From an uncultured Christensenella sp. (GTDB taxonomy: Bacteria > Bacillota > Clostridia > Christensenellales > Borkfalkiaceae): a stretch of DNA of 64,000 nucleotides. Where the stretch lies: assembly GCA_910578145.1 (NCBI GenBank), contig CAJTPJ010000006.1, forward strand, positions 9,116 through 73,115, read 5' to 3'. Made by a program: the position numbers and the translations under genes. This document shows positions 8,324 through 16,989 of the stretch, one piece after another. The notes below the pieces were generated by a model. The model saw nothing but the letters and a program-made list of their open reading frames with translations. It made no database searches and was not told where the DNA came from. Position 1 is the first letter of the stretch. Every line of letters begins with the position of its first letter.

Positions 8324-10711
8324 ATGAAGACTTTAAAGATAAAATTTTGTACAATAATTGCCCTTGCGCTGGTTGCGGTTTTGGCTTTGGGAACGTACCT
8401 CGGGCTTACCGTGGCGGCGGACAGAGACGTTACCCTTACGGGAAGCAGCGTGTTTTATACCTCCGGCAAAGCGGAAGTTTGGGCGCACGAAGAAAAGAAA
8501 GAAAACGCGGATTCCGACTTTTATACGATGTTCGTGCTCCGCGACGACGGCGATTCGGTAAATTTCAGAAAGAACCTTGCTTACAGCTGGATTTACAACG
8601 ACGCGCCCGAAGCGGAAGAGGGGAAAACGCCCGAGCTTATGGCTAAGGACGGCGCGCTAAGTCTTGAAATAGGTTTCGAGCTTAATTCCGAAAATAAAGT
8701 GCCGTTTGAAAAGTTTGTTTTAACTTTTGAAAGTCAGGAGTATTCGCAGACGAAGGACGGCAAAGCCGTAAACTATATAGTATTTTATCCCAACGCCGAC
8801 GCAACGCAGGTATACGCGCTTATCACGCAGGATATCGACGAGGAGTTGCCCGAAAATCCCGTGGCAATCAACCCCGACCATATTAAAATACAGCTTGAAA
8901 AGCACGAGGGCGGCAAGTATTTCGTAAAAATCAACGACGGGTTGACGGGCGAGTTTGAAAACGTTCACGGCAACTACGCAAGATATTCGTCTTCTACTAC
9001 CACCCCCGTAACGCCCCTTTCGTTTAACGCTAAGTTTGCGGAAAACGCGGAAGAGAGCGCAAAGCTGGCTAAAACGGCTATCTACAACCTCAACGGACAG
9101 AGCTTTAAACTTTCCGGCGCAAAGCAGGACGGCGACCATTATACGGGCGGCAAAGTAAACGACAATACCCCCCCCGTGCTCTGCCTTGATAAGGGCGTTT
9201 CCTATATCGGGCTTGGCGAAGAAATAAGTTTCAGCTATACGGTTATCGACGTGCTCACATCGTCGCCCAGCCTTGAAACTTCGTACTTTATGCTTACCAA
9301 AGAGCAGGCTGCGGACAATGATTTCAACGCGGAAAATTATACCAGCAACAACTTTAAGACGGACGGCGAAGACGTAAGCTCCAAAGATAAACTTTTTAAA
9401 GTGGTTACCGACAGCGAGGACCAAAAAATGATTCCTCACGTAACCCATTACCTGCCTAAAACGAGCGATTATTCCGAATTGGTTTTCAACGAGAATTTTG
9501 AAGTTAAAGCGGCGGTAAAAGTTCTTTTAAAACTTACCGACACTACTTCTTCAAACGGACAGTCTACTTACGTAATGCTTGATTGGTTCGTTCAACCGGA
9601 CAGGCTTATAGAAGTAAACGGACAGAGATATATCGCGGTAGCAACCGATACCCGCGGCGCGGCGTTCGGATATACCGACGGCAAGCAAAGCAATACCCAA
9701 AGCAATGAATGGAAGCAGGCGGTTGCCGATTATCAGAAAAAGGTTGACGAAGCGGCGGAAGGACTTATGGCGGGAAGCAAAAATAAGTTTTACCTGCCCT
9801 CGGTTGAAAGTTTGCTTAAAGACAACGCAACCGATTACGAAGATTTAACTTTCTATATTTTCTATAATAACGGTTCGCAACAGCAAGAATCCAACAAATC
9901 CGCCAACACGCTTTCAATTCCTTTGAACAAAGCGGGCAAATACGTATTTACCATTTACGCGCAGGACGCTTCGGGTAAATCGATGTACTACTACAAGCCC
10001 ACGGCGGACGGCGAGCCCGAGTTTAAGGAATTTACCACCAGCGATATCTGGGGTATGTATTCCAACGAAAAAGATTACGAAGATTGCAAACAGTACTTGC
10101 CTTGGTTTGAGTTTAACGTAAGCGCTTCGGAAATTTCTATTGAAACGCCCGAAGAACAGTCTACCGCGTACGTAGGCAGCAGCTACTCGCCCGATTCGTT
10201 TGATATCAACGGCGTTTCTTACAACACCAAGTACAACCTTTACCTGTTTAACAGCGATTTGTACTACCGTGAAAATAACCAACACGCTATGACTTACGAC
10301 GAGTTTATGGCGCTTAAAGACAGTTTCCTCACCGATAAAAAGGATTCGATGAGAAAGTACTTCACTTATATATACGCTTCTTCCGAGCTTACCGAGGGTA
10401 CCGAGGAATATGAAAAGTACCACGATTACGAGTGGAACAGCTCTTCGCCCAAGTTTACCCCGCAGGACGCAAACGCATTCTATTTGCTTGAATGTAAAGT
10501 GACCAGCAGCGAAGGCGGCACGCAGGAAGCAACCGCTTATATGGGCATTGCCTGTGCGCCCAAGGTTGCAAACCTTAAAGGCGAGGATACCTGGGTAGCC
10601 GACAATATTACTTCCATAGTGCTTTTAAGCATTGCGGGAGCTTCGCTTATAGGTATAGTTCTGCTTCTTGTTATCAAACCCAAAAACAAGGGCGACCTTG
10701 ACGAGGCGTAA
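8324..10711 (+). CDS. Membrane-anchored extracellular protein, unknown function
   Basis: 795 residues. Residues 1-31 form a Sec signal (positive start, hydrophobic core, LTVAA cleavage region). A single membrane helix near 765-785 (SIVLLSIAGASLIGIVLLLV) and a short KPKNKGDLDEA tail anchor the C-terminus, so nearly all of it faces outward. No sortase motif and no catalytic motif that I recognise. The ectodomain is acidic, rich in Tyr, Asp, Asn and Lys, with repeated beta-strand-like stretches typical of Ig-like or carbohydrate-contact surface proteins. It is monocistronic, with its own strong promoter and terminator. The same plan, signal plus one C-terminal helix, occurs in the transglutaminase-like protein at 48168-51284. 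Confidence 0.8.
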   Translation: MKTLKIKFCTIIALALVAVLALGTYLGLTVAADRDVTLTGSSVFYTSGKAEVWAHEEKKENADSDFYTMFVLRDDGDSVNFRKNLAYSWIYNDAPEAEEGKTPELMAKDGALSLEIGFELNSENKVPFEKFVLTFESQEYSQTKDGKAVNYIVFYPNADATQVYALITQDIDEELPENPVAINPDHIKIQLEKHEGGKYFVKINDGLTGEFENVHGNYARYSSSTTTPVTPLSFNAKFAENAEESAKLAKTAIYNLNGQSFKLSGAKQDGDHYTGGKVNDNTPPVLCLDKGVSYIGLGEEISFSYTVIDVLTSSPSLETSYFMLTKEQAADNDFNAENYTSNNFKTDGEDVSSKDKLFKVVTDSEDQKMIPHVTHYLPKTSDYSELVFNENFEVKAAVKVLLKLTDTTSSNGQSTYVMLDWFVQPDRLIEVNGQRYIAVATDTRGAAFGYTDGKQSNTQSNEWKQAVADYQKKVDEAAEGLMAGSKNKFYLPSVESLLKDNATDYEDLTFYIFYNNGSQQQESNKSANTLSIPLNKAGKYVFTIYAQDASGKSMYYYKPTADGEPEFKEFTTSDIWGMYSNEKDYEDCKQYLPWFEFNVSASEISIETPEEQSTAYVGSSYSPDSFDINGVSYNTKYNLYLFNSDLYYRENNQHAMTYDEFMALKDSFLTDKKDSMRKYFTYIYASSELTEGTEEYEKYHDYEWNSSSPKFTPQDANAFYLLECKVTSSEGGTQEATAYMGIACAPKVANLKGEDTWVADNITSIVLLSIAGASLIGIVLLLVIKPKNKGDLDEA

Positions 10712-10733
10712 CAACTAAATAAATTTATAATGT

Positions 10734-10766
10734 GCGCGGACTTTAAAAGCCCGCGCCTTTTTTTAT
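10734..10766 (+). terminator. Intrinsic terminator after the surface protein
   Basis: GCGCGGACTTTAAAAGCCCGCGC hairpin followed by a run of T. Confidence 0.85.
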
Positions 10767-10783
10767 TTTTCTTGGCAAAATAC

Positions 10784-10841
10784 TTGACAAGCGGAATATT
10801 ATATATTATTATGTTATTATCATATGAATAAACATTCATAT
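10784..10841 (+). promoter_or_regulatory. Promoter and ArsR/SmtB-type operator
   Basis: TTGACA (10784-10789), 17 bp, TATTAT (10807-10812). Directly downstream, 10822-10841 reads ATATGAATAAACATTCATAT, a near-perfect palindrome of the kind bound by metal-sensing ArsR/SmtB repressors (TATGAA-N-TTCATA core). It covers the transcription start region, so binding should block the metal-efflux operon until metal is sensed. Confidence 0.85.
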
Positions 10842-10855
10842 AAAAGAGGTAAGTT

Positions 10856-11209
10856 ATGAAAAACGTATGTAATGAAGAGGAACTGCACCGCGCAAGGATA
10901 AAAAGCGCGCTTGCGGCTATGCCGGACGATGACAAAATAGGTGAGATGAGCGCAAGGTTTAAAGCTATTTCCGAGCCGTCGCGGCTTAAAATTTTGCTTG
11001 CTTTGGAGGGCGGCGAACTTTGCGTTGACCATATAGTAGAGGCGGTTGGCGGCAACCAAAGCGCGGTTTCGCACCAGCTTAAAACGCTTAAAGACAATAA
11101 AATAGTAAAAAGCCGCCGCGCAGGTAAAAAAATACTGTACTCGGTTTCGGACGGGCACGTTATGGCTATGATAGAACTTTCAAAGGAGCACCTTAATTGC
11201 GATGAGTAA
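10856..11209 (+). CDS. ArsR/SmtB-family metal-responsive repressor
   Basis: 117-residue winged-helix dimer protein. The recognition helix region is NQSAVSHQLKTLKDN and the wing is RRAGKKILYSVSDG. Two known metal-site regions are represented: ELCVDH in the alpha3 position (as in CadC/ArsR) and a C-terminal alpha5-type set of D/H residues (DGHVMAMIELSKEHL), which in this family bind Zn, Cd or Co. The gene overlaps the P-type ATPase by 8 bp and lies behind its own operator, so it is very probably an autoregulated Zn/Cd sensor that releases DNA when metal binds. Confidence 0.92.
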   Translation: MKNVCNEEELHRARIKSALAAMPDDDKIGEMSARFKAISEPSRLKILLALEGGELCVDHIVEAVGGNQSAVSHQLKTLKDNKIVKSRRAGKKILYSVSDGHVMAMIELSKEHLNCDE

Positions 11210-13328
11210 CCAAATAGAAAATAAAGAGCGGGTTTACGGTGAAAAGATAAAAATTTCGGGGCTGTGTTGTGCAAACTGCGCGCGTGAGCTTGAAGAAGAA
11301 CTTAACAAGGAAAGCGGCGTAAGCGCGGTGGTGGATTTCGTCAATATGCGCGTGGTGCTAGACGCGGAAAACGCAGAAGCGAGAGAGCGGGCTATCCATA
11401 CCATAACGCACTTTGAGGACGTGAAAATAGTGACGGGCGAAGAGAAGCGGAAAAGCATTTTTAAAGAGCATTTAAAGGATATAATCTGCATTATAATAGC
11501 CGCCGTATTTTTCGTGCCCGTGTTCGTAATAGATTTAATGGGGCTAACCGAAAGCAGCCTTACTTTAAGGATATTGTCGTACGTATTCTTTACCGTTGCG
11601 TTTATAGCGGTGGGGCACCCCGTGCTTATCAACACGGCTAAAAACGTTGTAAAAGGAAGACTTTTCGACGAAAATTTTTTAATGACCATAGCCTCGCTCG
11701 GCGCGATTGCGTTGGGTATATTCGCCGGCGACGGATTTGCGGAAGGCGTTGCGGTAATGCTTTTGTACCAGCTTGGCGAACTGTTGCAGTCGGTTGCCGT
11801 AGGCTCGTCGCGCAGTTCTATTGCCGCGCTTATGGATTTAAAAAGCGAAACGGCAACGCTGTTGGAAAACGGCGTTGCCCGCGTAATATCCCCCGACGAA
11901 TTGCGCGTTGGCGACATAATTTTAATTAAGGCGGGCGAAAAAGTCCCCGTGGATTGCCGCGTGGTGAAAGGCGAAACTTCGCTGGATATGAAAAGCCTTA
12001 ACGGCGAACCCGTTCCCCGCGAAGTTGCCGTTGGCGACGAAGCGTTGTCCGGCAGCATTAATTTAAGCCGCGTTATCGAAGCGGAGGTTATCCGCGAATA
12101 CAAAAACTCCGCGGTGGCGAAAATCCTTGAACTCGTTGAAAATTCCACGGCTAAAAAGTCTAAGCCCGAAAAATTTATAACTAAGTTTGCAAAGTACTAT
12201 ACACCCGTGGTTTGCATAGCTGCGATAGCGGTTGCGGCGCTCGTTCCCACCGTAATATGCGCCGTTGAAAACGCTTTTATATGGGAAACTTACCGCGAAT
12301 GGATTTATAAAGCGCTTAGCTTTCTCGTAATTTCCTGCCCGTGCGCGCTGGTTATTTCGGTGCCGCTTTCATACTTCGGCGGTATAGGCAGGTGCGCCAA
12401 ATTCGGCGTTTTGGTAAAGGGTTCAACCTGTCTTGACGAGCTTGCGCAGGCAACCGTGGCGGCGTTTGACAAAACGGGCACTATCACCGAGGGCGAGTTT
12501 GAAATAACCTCGTTTACCGATGAAACAACGCTTTCGCTTGCCGCGGCGGCGGAAAAGTATTCGTCGCACCCTGTGGCGGCGGCGTTTAAAAACGTTAAAA
12601 CGGAAATTGAGGTAACCGACGCCGAGGAGACGGCGGGCAAGGGCGTTAAATGCCTTTGCGACGGCAAAGTTTTGCTATGCGGCAACGCCAAACTTCTTAA
12701 TGAAAACGGCGTGCAATTCAGTGAAAAATCCAGTCTTTCCACCTTGGTATACGTTGCGTTAAACGGCGAATATATCGGGGTTATTGAGATTGACGACAAA
12801 ATTAAAGCGGGCGCGGCGGAAGCTATATCCGGGCTTAAACATAGCGGTATTTCGTTTACGCAGATGCTCACCGGCGACGGTGAAGAGCGGGCGCGCGCCG
12901 TTGCGGAAAAGGTGGGGCTCGATTCTTATAAAGCGGGGCTTTTGCCCGACGGCAAACTCAACGCCGCCGAACAGCTTAAAACCCGCGGCAAGCTGATATA
13001 CGTTGGCGACGGAATAAACGACGCGCCCGTTATGACTGCGGCGGACTGCGCCGTGTCTATGGGCAAAGTCGGCTCGGACGCCGCCATAGAGGCAAGCGAC
13101 GTGGTGTTGGTTTCCGATAACATTGCATTGCTTTCCAAGGGCAGGAAAATAGCAAAAACCACGCGAAGGTTGGTAATTGAAAATATCGCGGGTTCCCTTC
13201 TCGTCAAGGCGGCGATAATGGCGTTAAGCGTATTTTTACCCGTGCCCCTAATAGTTGCGGTGGTTGCCGACGTGGGCGTAATGCTTTTGGCGGTGTTAAA
13301 CGCAATGCGCACCAACCTTATAAAATAG
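11202..13328 (+). CDS. Heavy-metal (Zn/Cd/Pb-type) translocating P-type ATPase
   Basis: P1B-type ATPase, 708 residues. One N-terminal HMA domain has the metal-binding CxxC at Cys23-Cys26 (GLCCANC). Hydrophobic helices follow, with the CPC metal channel motif (about 379-381), phosphorylation motif DKTGT (Asp about 423), the HP motif in SSHPVAAAF, and GDGINDAP near 603. The CPC motif and the ArsR-type neighbour favour Zn2+/Cd2+/Pb2+ export over copper (copper pumps usually pair with CsoR or CopY). It lies in the cytoplasmic membrane and is co-transcribed with the repressor. Confidence 0.93.
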   Translation: MSNQIENKERVYGEKIKISGLCCANCARELEEELNKESGVSAVVDFVNMRVVLDAENAEARERAIHTITHFEDVKIVTGEEKRKSIFKEHLKDIICIIIAAVFFVPVFVIDLMGLTESSLTLRILSYVFFTVAFIAVGHPVLINTAKNVVKGRLFDENFLMTIASLGAIALGIFAGDGFAEGVAVMLLYQLGELLQSVAVGSSRSSIAALMDLKSETATLLENGVARVISPDELRVGDIILIKAGEKVPVDCRVVKGETSLDMKSLNGEPVPREVAVGDEALSGSINLSRVIEAEVIREYKNSAVAKILELVENSTAKKSKPEKFITKFAKYYTPVVCIAAIAVAALVPTVICAVENAFIWETYREWIYKALSFLVISCPCALVISVPLSYFGGIGRCAKFGVLVKGSTCLDELAQATVAAFDKTGTITEGEFEITSFTDETTLSLAAAAEKYSSHPVAAAFKNVKTEIEVTDAEETAGKGVKCLCDGKVLLCGNAKLLNENGVQFSEKSSLSTLVYVALNGEYIGVIEIDDKIKAGAAEAISGLKHSGISFTQMLTGDGEERARAVAEKVGLDSYKAGLLPDGKLNAAEQLKTRGKLIYVGDGINDAPVMTAADCAVSMGKVGSDAAIEASDVVLVSDNIALLSKGRKIAKTTRRLVIENIAGSLLVKAAIMALSVFLPVPLIVAVVADVGVMLLAVLNAMRTNLIK

Positions 13329-13393
13329 CGGGCGATACCCGCCGCGCGGCTTTCTCAAATTTTTTACGGTTGCGCTAAGGTAAAAATTTAGAC

Positions 13394-13436
13394 AAAATTC
13401 GGCAAATTGGTTTTATTCGATTGCCGAATTTTTTTT
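13394..13436 (+). terminator. Intrinsic terminator that also contains the next promoter's -35
   Basis: AAAATTCGGCAA pairs with TTGCCGAATTTT, followed by T residues. The right arm's TTGCCG doubles as the -35 box of the permease promoter. Confidence 0.8.
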
Positions 13437-13449
13437 AATATGTTACAAT
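13421..13449 (+). promoter_or_regulatory. Promoter for the purine permease
   Basis: TTGCCG (13421-13426), 17 bp, TACAAT (13444-13449). No purine riboswitch core was found in the short leader. Confidence 0.65.
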
Positions 13450-13492
13450 GTGAAAAACGGGTGAATTTCACCTGAAAAAAAGAGAGGTTTTT

Positions 13493-15040
13493 ATGTCAGA
13501 AGAAACGAAAGAAGAAGTAGTTTCCGAAACCGAAGCGGAGTCCGTTAATCTTGCGGCTGAAGCTACGGCGGCGGAACAGCCCAGCCCCCACAAAGGCTTT
13601 TTAGGTAAAATCGATAACTTTTTCGGCATAACCAAAAGCGGTTCCAGATACAGAACGGAAATCGTTGCGGGCGTTACCACCTTTATGGCAATGGTTTACA
13701 TTCTTATGGTAAACGCGGGTATGTTCAGTACCGTTATCGGCGGCAACGACCCTTACGGCGCGGCTTACATAGCTACGGCAATCGGCGCTATTGCGGGTAC
13801 GCTTTTAATGGCGTTTCTTGCAAAAATGCCCTTGGCTCAGGCTTCGGGTATGGGCGTAAACGCGTTTATATGTTTTACGCTTTGTTCGGAAGCGGTGGGT
13901 CTTACTTACGCTAACTGTATGGTGTTCACTCTTTTGGACGGCGTAATTTTCCTTATCCTTACCGCAACGGGTTTAAGGCAAAGGATATTTAACGCAATTC
14001 CCGCAGGCGTAAGGCACGCTATCCCCGTAGGTATAGGCTTGTTTATCGCGTTTATCGGTATGCAAAACGCGGGAATAGTAGTCGACTCGGACACGCTCGT
14101 AACTTTCGTTTCGTTCAACGTGCTTGCAGAAGGCTGGTCTTGGGGCAAAGTAATAGCTCCGCTGGTTGCGCTTTTGGGCGTTGTCGCCATTGCTATTATG
14201 ACTAAAAAGAACGTTAAAGGCGCAATACTTTGGGGTATACTCGGCTCTGCCGCGCTGTATTACATATTTGCGGGGCTTGGTTGCGCGTGGAAGGACGCCG
14301 GCTGCCTTTCGCTTTTTGAAAGCATAGGTAAAGAGTTCAGCTTTAACCCTTTCAACGCGTTTGCCGCTTGGGGTAAAGATTCCGTTGGTCAGGTATTCGT
14401 AAATGGATTTAATTTCGATAATTATTTGGCGGGCAACGGTCACAACGCAGGCACGCTCGTGGTGCTTTTGATAACCACCGCGCTGTCGCTTTGTATGATT
14501 GATATGTTCGATACCATAGGCACTTTGTACGGCGCTTGCGCAAAGGGCAACCTGCTTGATGAAAACGGCGTTCCCGTCCGTATGAACAGAATGATGCTTT
14601 CCGACGCTATCGCAACTTGCACGGGCGCGGTTGCGGGTACTTCAACCGTTACTACTTTCGTTGAAGCGTCGGCAGGCGTTGCGGCGGGCGGCAAAACGGG
14701 CTTTACCGCTTTGGTAACTGCGGCTTGCTTCTTCCTTGCAATGTTCTTAAGTCCCATAGCCAAACTTATTCCCTCTGCGGCTACCGCAACCGCTTTAATT
14801 TGGGTAGGCGTACTTATGATGACTTCGGTTAAAAAGATTGATTGGGAAGACGCGGGCGAAGCAATAGTGGCTTTCCTCACCTTTATAACTATGGTGCTCG
14901 GTTACAGCATTTCCCACGGTATAGGTATGGGTATACTCGCTTATATCATCGTTAAACTTTGCACGGGCAAGGTTAAGGAAATAAGCGTGGCAACCTGGGT
15001 AATAGGCGCGCTGTTCCTTGCGACGTTTATTCTCACCTGA
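13493..15040 (+). CDS. NCS2-family purine permease (AzgA/PbuG-like)
   Basis: 515 residues with many membrane helices and the family marks MFDTIGTLYGACAKG and GTSTVTTFVEASAGVAAGGKTG, plus an early GVTTFMAMVYILMVNAGM segment. Members of this branch are proton-driven importers of adenine, guanine or hypoxanthine. The first 50 residues are acidic and Ala-rich and extend beyond the usual start; an AGAGAGG site upstream supports the ATG at 13493. The adenine deaminase gene follows after 81 bp, so the pair probably brings in adenine and converts it to hypoxanthine. Confidence 0.93.
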   Translation: MSEETKEEVVSETEAESVNLAAEATAAEQPSPHKGFLGKIDNFFGITKSGSRYRTEIVAGVTTFMAMVYILMVNAGMFSTVIGGNDPYGAAYIATAIGAIAGTLLMAFLAKMPLAQASGMGVNAFICFTLCSEAVGLTYANCMVFTLLDGVIFLILTATGLRQRIFNAIPAGVRHAIPVGIGLFIAFIGMQNAGIVVDSDTLVTFVSFNVLAEGWSWGKVIAPLVALLGVVAIAIMTKKNVKGAILWGILGSAALYYIFAGLGCAWKDAGCLSLFESIGKEFSFNPFNAFAAWGKDSVGQVFVNGFNFDNYLAGNGHNAGTLVVLLITTALSLCMIDMFDTIGTLYGACAKGNLLDENGVPVRMNRMMLSDAIATCTGAVAGTSTVTTFVEASAGVAAGGKTGFTALVTAACFFLAMFLSPIAKLIPSAATATALIWVGVLMMTSVKKIDWEDAGEAIVAFLTFITMVLGYSISHGIGMGILAYIIVKLCTGKVKEISVATWVIGALFLATFILT

Positions 15041-15058
15041 TAATTGCAAAAATTTACG

Positions 15059-15095
15059 GCCGCCGCTTGAAAAAGCGGCGGCTTCGTGCTATAAT
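15059..15095 (+). promoter_or_regulatory. Hairpin with embedded promoter between permease and adenine deaminase
   Basis: A 10-bp GC stem with a GAAA loop (15059-15082) ends the permease transcript region; it lacks a strong T tract. The loop holds TTGAAA (15067-15072), which with TATAAT (15090-15095) and a 17-bp spacer makes a good sigma-A promoter for ade. Confidence 0.7.
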
Positions 15096-15121
15096 AATAA
15101 AAAAAACCAAGGTGAAAAACT

Positions 15122-16834
15122 ATGTTTGAAAAGTATATAAAAGCTGCCGGAGGCGAAGTTAAAAGTTCGCTGGTTTTAAAAAACGCAACCTACCTCGACG
15201 TGTTTACCGCAAAACTTCGCAAGGGCGATATTGCTATAGTAGGCGAAAAGATAGTGGGCGTGGGCGAGTATAGCGGCGAAACCGAAATAGATTGCTCTAA
15301 CCTTATCGTGTTGCCGGGCTATATCGACGGTCACGTCCATATAGAAAGTTCGCAACTTTCGCCCGAAGAATTTGCTTCGCTTATAGTTCCGCGCGGCACT
15401 ACCACGATAATTGCCGACCCTCACGAAATAACCAACGTTTGCGGTATGGCGGGGTGCGAGTATATTTCCAAAGCCTCTGAAAGCGTGCCTTTGGACGTTA
15501 AACTTCAACTGCCCTCGTGCGTGCCCGCAACTCCGTTTGAAACCAGCGGTGCAATTTTGGACGGCAAGGATATTGAAAAAAATATTAAAAACGACTATAT
15601 TTTCGGTTTGGGCGAGTTTATGAATTACCCCGGCGTAGTTTATTCCGACCCCTACGTAATTAAAAAGTTAGAAGCCGCGCACGCCGCCGGCAAGATAATC
15701 GACGGACACGCGCCCGCCATTTACGGGCACGAGCTAAACGCATACCTTTGCGGCGGTATTTCCACAGACCACGAGTGCGTTACGGGCGAAGAGATAGAAG
15801 AAAAAATTTCAAAGGGGATGTACGTGCACATCCGTCACGGCTCGTCCACGCAAAACCTTGGCAACGCAAAGTTTATGACGGATGCTAACAGCCGCCGCTT
15901 TATCCTTTGCACGGACGACAGGCACGCCGCAGACTTAAAAGAAAAGGGGCATTTGGACGACGCTTTAAGAAGGCTTGTTGCAGACGGCGCAGATCCCGTT
16001 CGCGCGGTAATATGCGCCACTTTAAACTGTGCGGAGTGCTACGGGCTTAAATGGCGCGGCGGAATAGCGCCTTTCTATCTTGCCGACCTCGTGGCGGTTG
16101 ACGATTTGAAAAACTTTAACGCAAAGTACGTTATTAAAAGCGGTAAACTCGTTGCAAAGGACGGCGCGCCGTTATTTGACACTTCAAAGCGTTACTTGCC
16201 TGAAAGCGTGTTAAACACGGTGCATATCAAAGAGCTTACGGCGGATGATTTTATTCTTAAATTAAAGGGTAAAAAAGCCAAAGCGATGACTATAGAGCCG
16301 GGCGGCGTGGTTACGGGTTGCGAAATAGTGGAAGTTGAAAGTAAAAACGGCGACGCGGTTGTAGCGGGCACGGATATACTTAAACTCGCCGTGGTTGAAA
16401 GGCATAAAATGACGGGTAATATAGGCAAGGCTCTGTTTAAAGGTTACGGCTTTAAAGGCGGCGCGCTCGGCATTACCATTGCTCACGATTCGCACAATAT
16501 CATACTTTTGGGCGACGACAACGGCAGTATGGCAAAAGCCGCAAACCGCTTAAAAGAGATTGGCGGCGGAATGGTTATAGTGGACAGGGAAAATGGCGAA
16601 ATACACTCGTTAACGCTGGATATAGCGGGGTTAATGTCCTCGCGCGAGGCGGACGGCCTGCAACGCGACAGCCGCGCGCTTATCGAGCGGGCGCACGCAA
16701 TGGGCGTAAAGCGCGAATACGAGGCGTTTATGTCGCTGGCGTTTTTGTCGCTTGCGGTAATTCCCAAACTTAAAATAACCGACGCGGGACTTTTCGACGT
16801 TGAAAAGTTTACGTTTACCGATATTAACGCATAA
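15122..16834 (+). CDS. ade: Adenine deaminase
   Basis: 570 residues, normal for the bacterial Ade family (amidohydrolase superfamily). It hydrolyses adenine to hypoxanthine and ammonia in purine salvage. Metal ligands are visible: HVHIESS in GYIDGHVHIESSQL, the DPHEI motif (ADPHEITNVCG), DGHAP, and a conserved TDDRH (CTDDRHAADL). The C-terminal domain keeps the VVDRENGEI...TLDIAGLMS segment. Its promoter lies in the hairpin behind the NCS2 purine permease, and it has its own terminator. Confidence 0.96.
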   Translation: MFEKYIKAAGGEVKSSLVLKNATYLDVFTAKLRKGDIAIVGEKIVGVGEYSGETEIDCSNLIVLPGYIDGHVHIESSQLSPEEFASLIVPRGTTTIIADPHEITNVCGMAGCEYISKASESVPLDVKLQLPSCVPATPFETSGAILDGKDIEKNIKNDYIFGLGEFMNYPGVVYSDPYVIKKLEAAHAAGKIIDGHAPAIYGHELNAYLCGGISTDHECVTGEEIEEKISKGMYVHIRHGSSTQNLGNAKFMTDANSRRFILCTDDRHAADLKEKGHLDDALRRLVADGADPVRAVICATLNCAECYGLKWRGGIAPFYLADLVAVDDLKNFNAKYVIKSGKLVAKDGAPLFDTSKRYLPESVLNTVHIKELTADDFILKLKGKKAKAMTIEPGGVVTGCEIVEVESKNGDAVVAGTDILKLAVVERHKMTGNIGKALFKGYGFKGGALGITIAHDSHNIILLGDDNGSMAKAANRLKEIGGGMVIVDRENGEIHSLTLDIAGLMSSREADGLQRDSRALIERAHAMGVKREYEAFMSLAFLSLAVIPKLKITDAGLFDVEKFTFTDINA

Positions 16835-16840
16835 TTTATT

Positions 16841-16865
16841 AAAACCCGACGGCAAGTCGGGTTTT
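16841..16865 (+). terminator. Intrinsic terminator after ade
   Basis: AAAACCCGAC-GGCAA-GTCGGGTTTT: a 10-bp stem flanked by A and T, usable in both directions. Confidence 0.85.
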
Positions 16866-16928
16866 AACGTTTATAAAACGGTTTATAAATAAATGTACTG
16901 AAATTTTTGTGAAAAAGTCAAAAACAAT

Positions 16929-16957
16929 TTTACTTATCTTCCAAATTATAGTACAAT
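16929..16957 (+). promoter_or_regulatory. Probable secA promoter
   Basis: TTTACT, 17 bp spacer, TACAAT, about 33 bp before the secA start. Confidence 0.55.
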
Positions 16958-16989
16958 AAAGAGAGATAAATTATAATAAGGGTTTTAAT

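Noticed and set aside
8720..9448. Minus-strand frame (242 codons) inside the surface protein gene
   Set aside because: No ribosome site or known domain; antisense shadow.
13329..13492. Purine riboswitch before the NCS2 permease
   Set aside because: The leader after the promoter is about 40 nt and lacks the three-way junction core.
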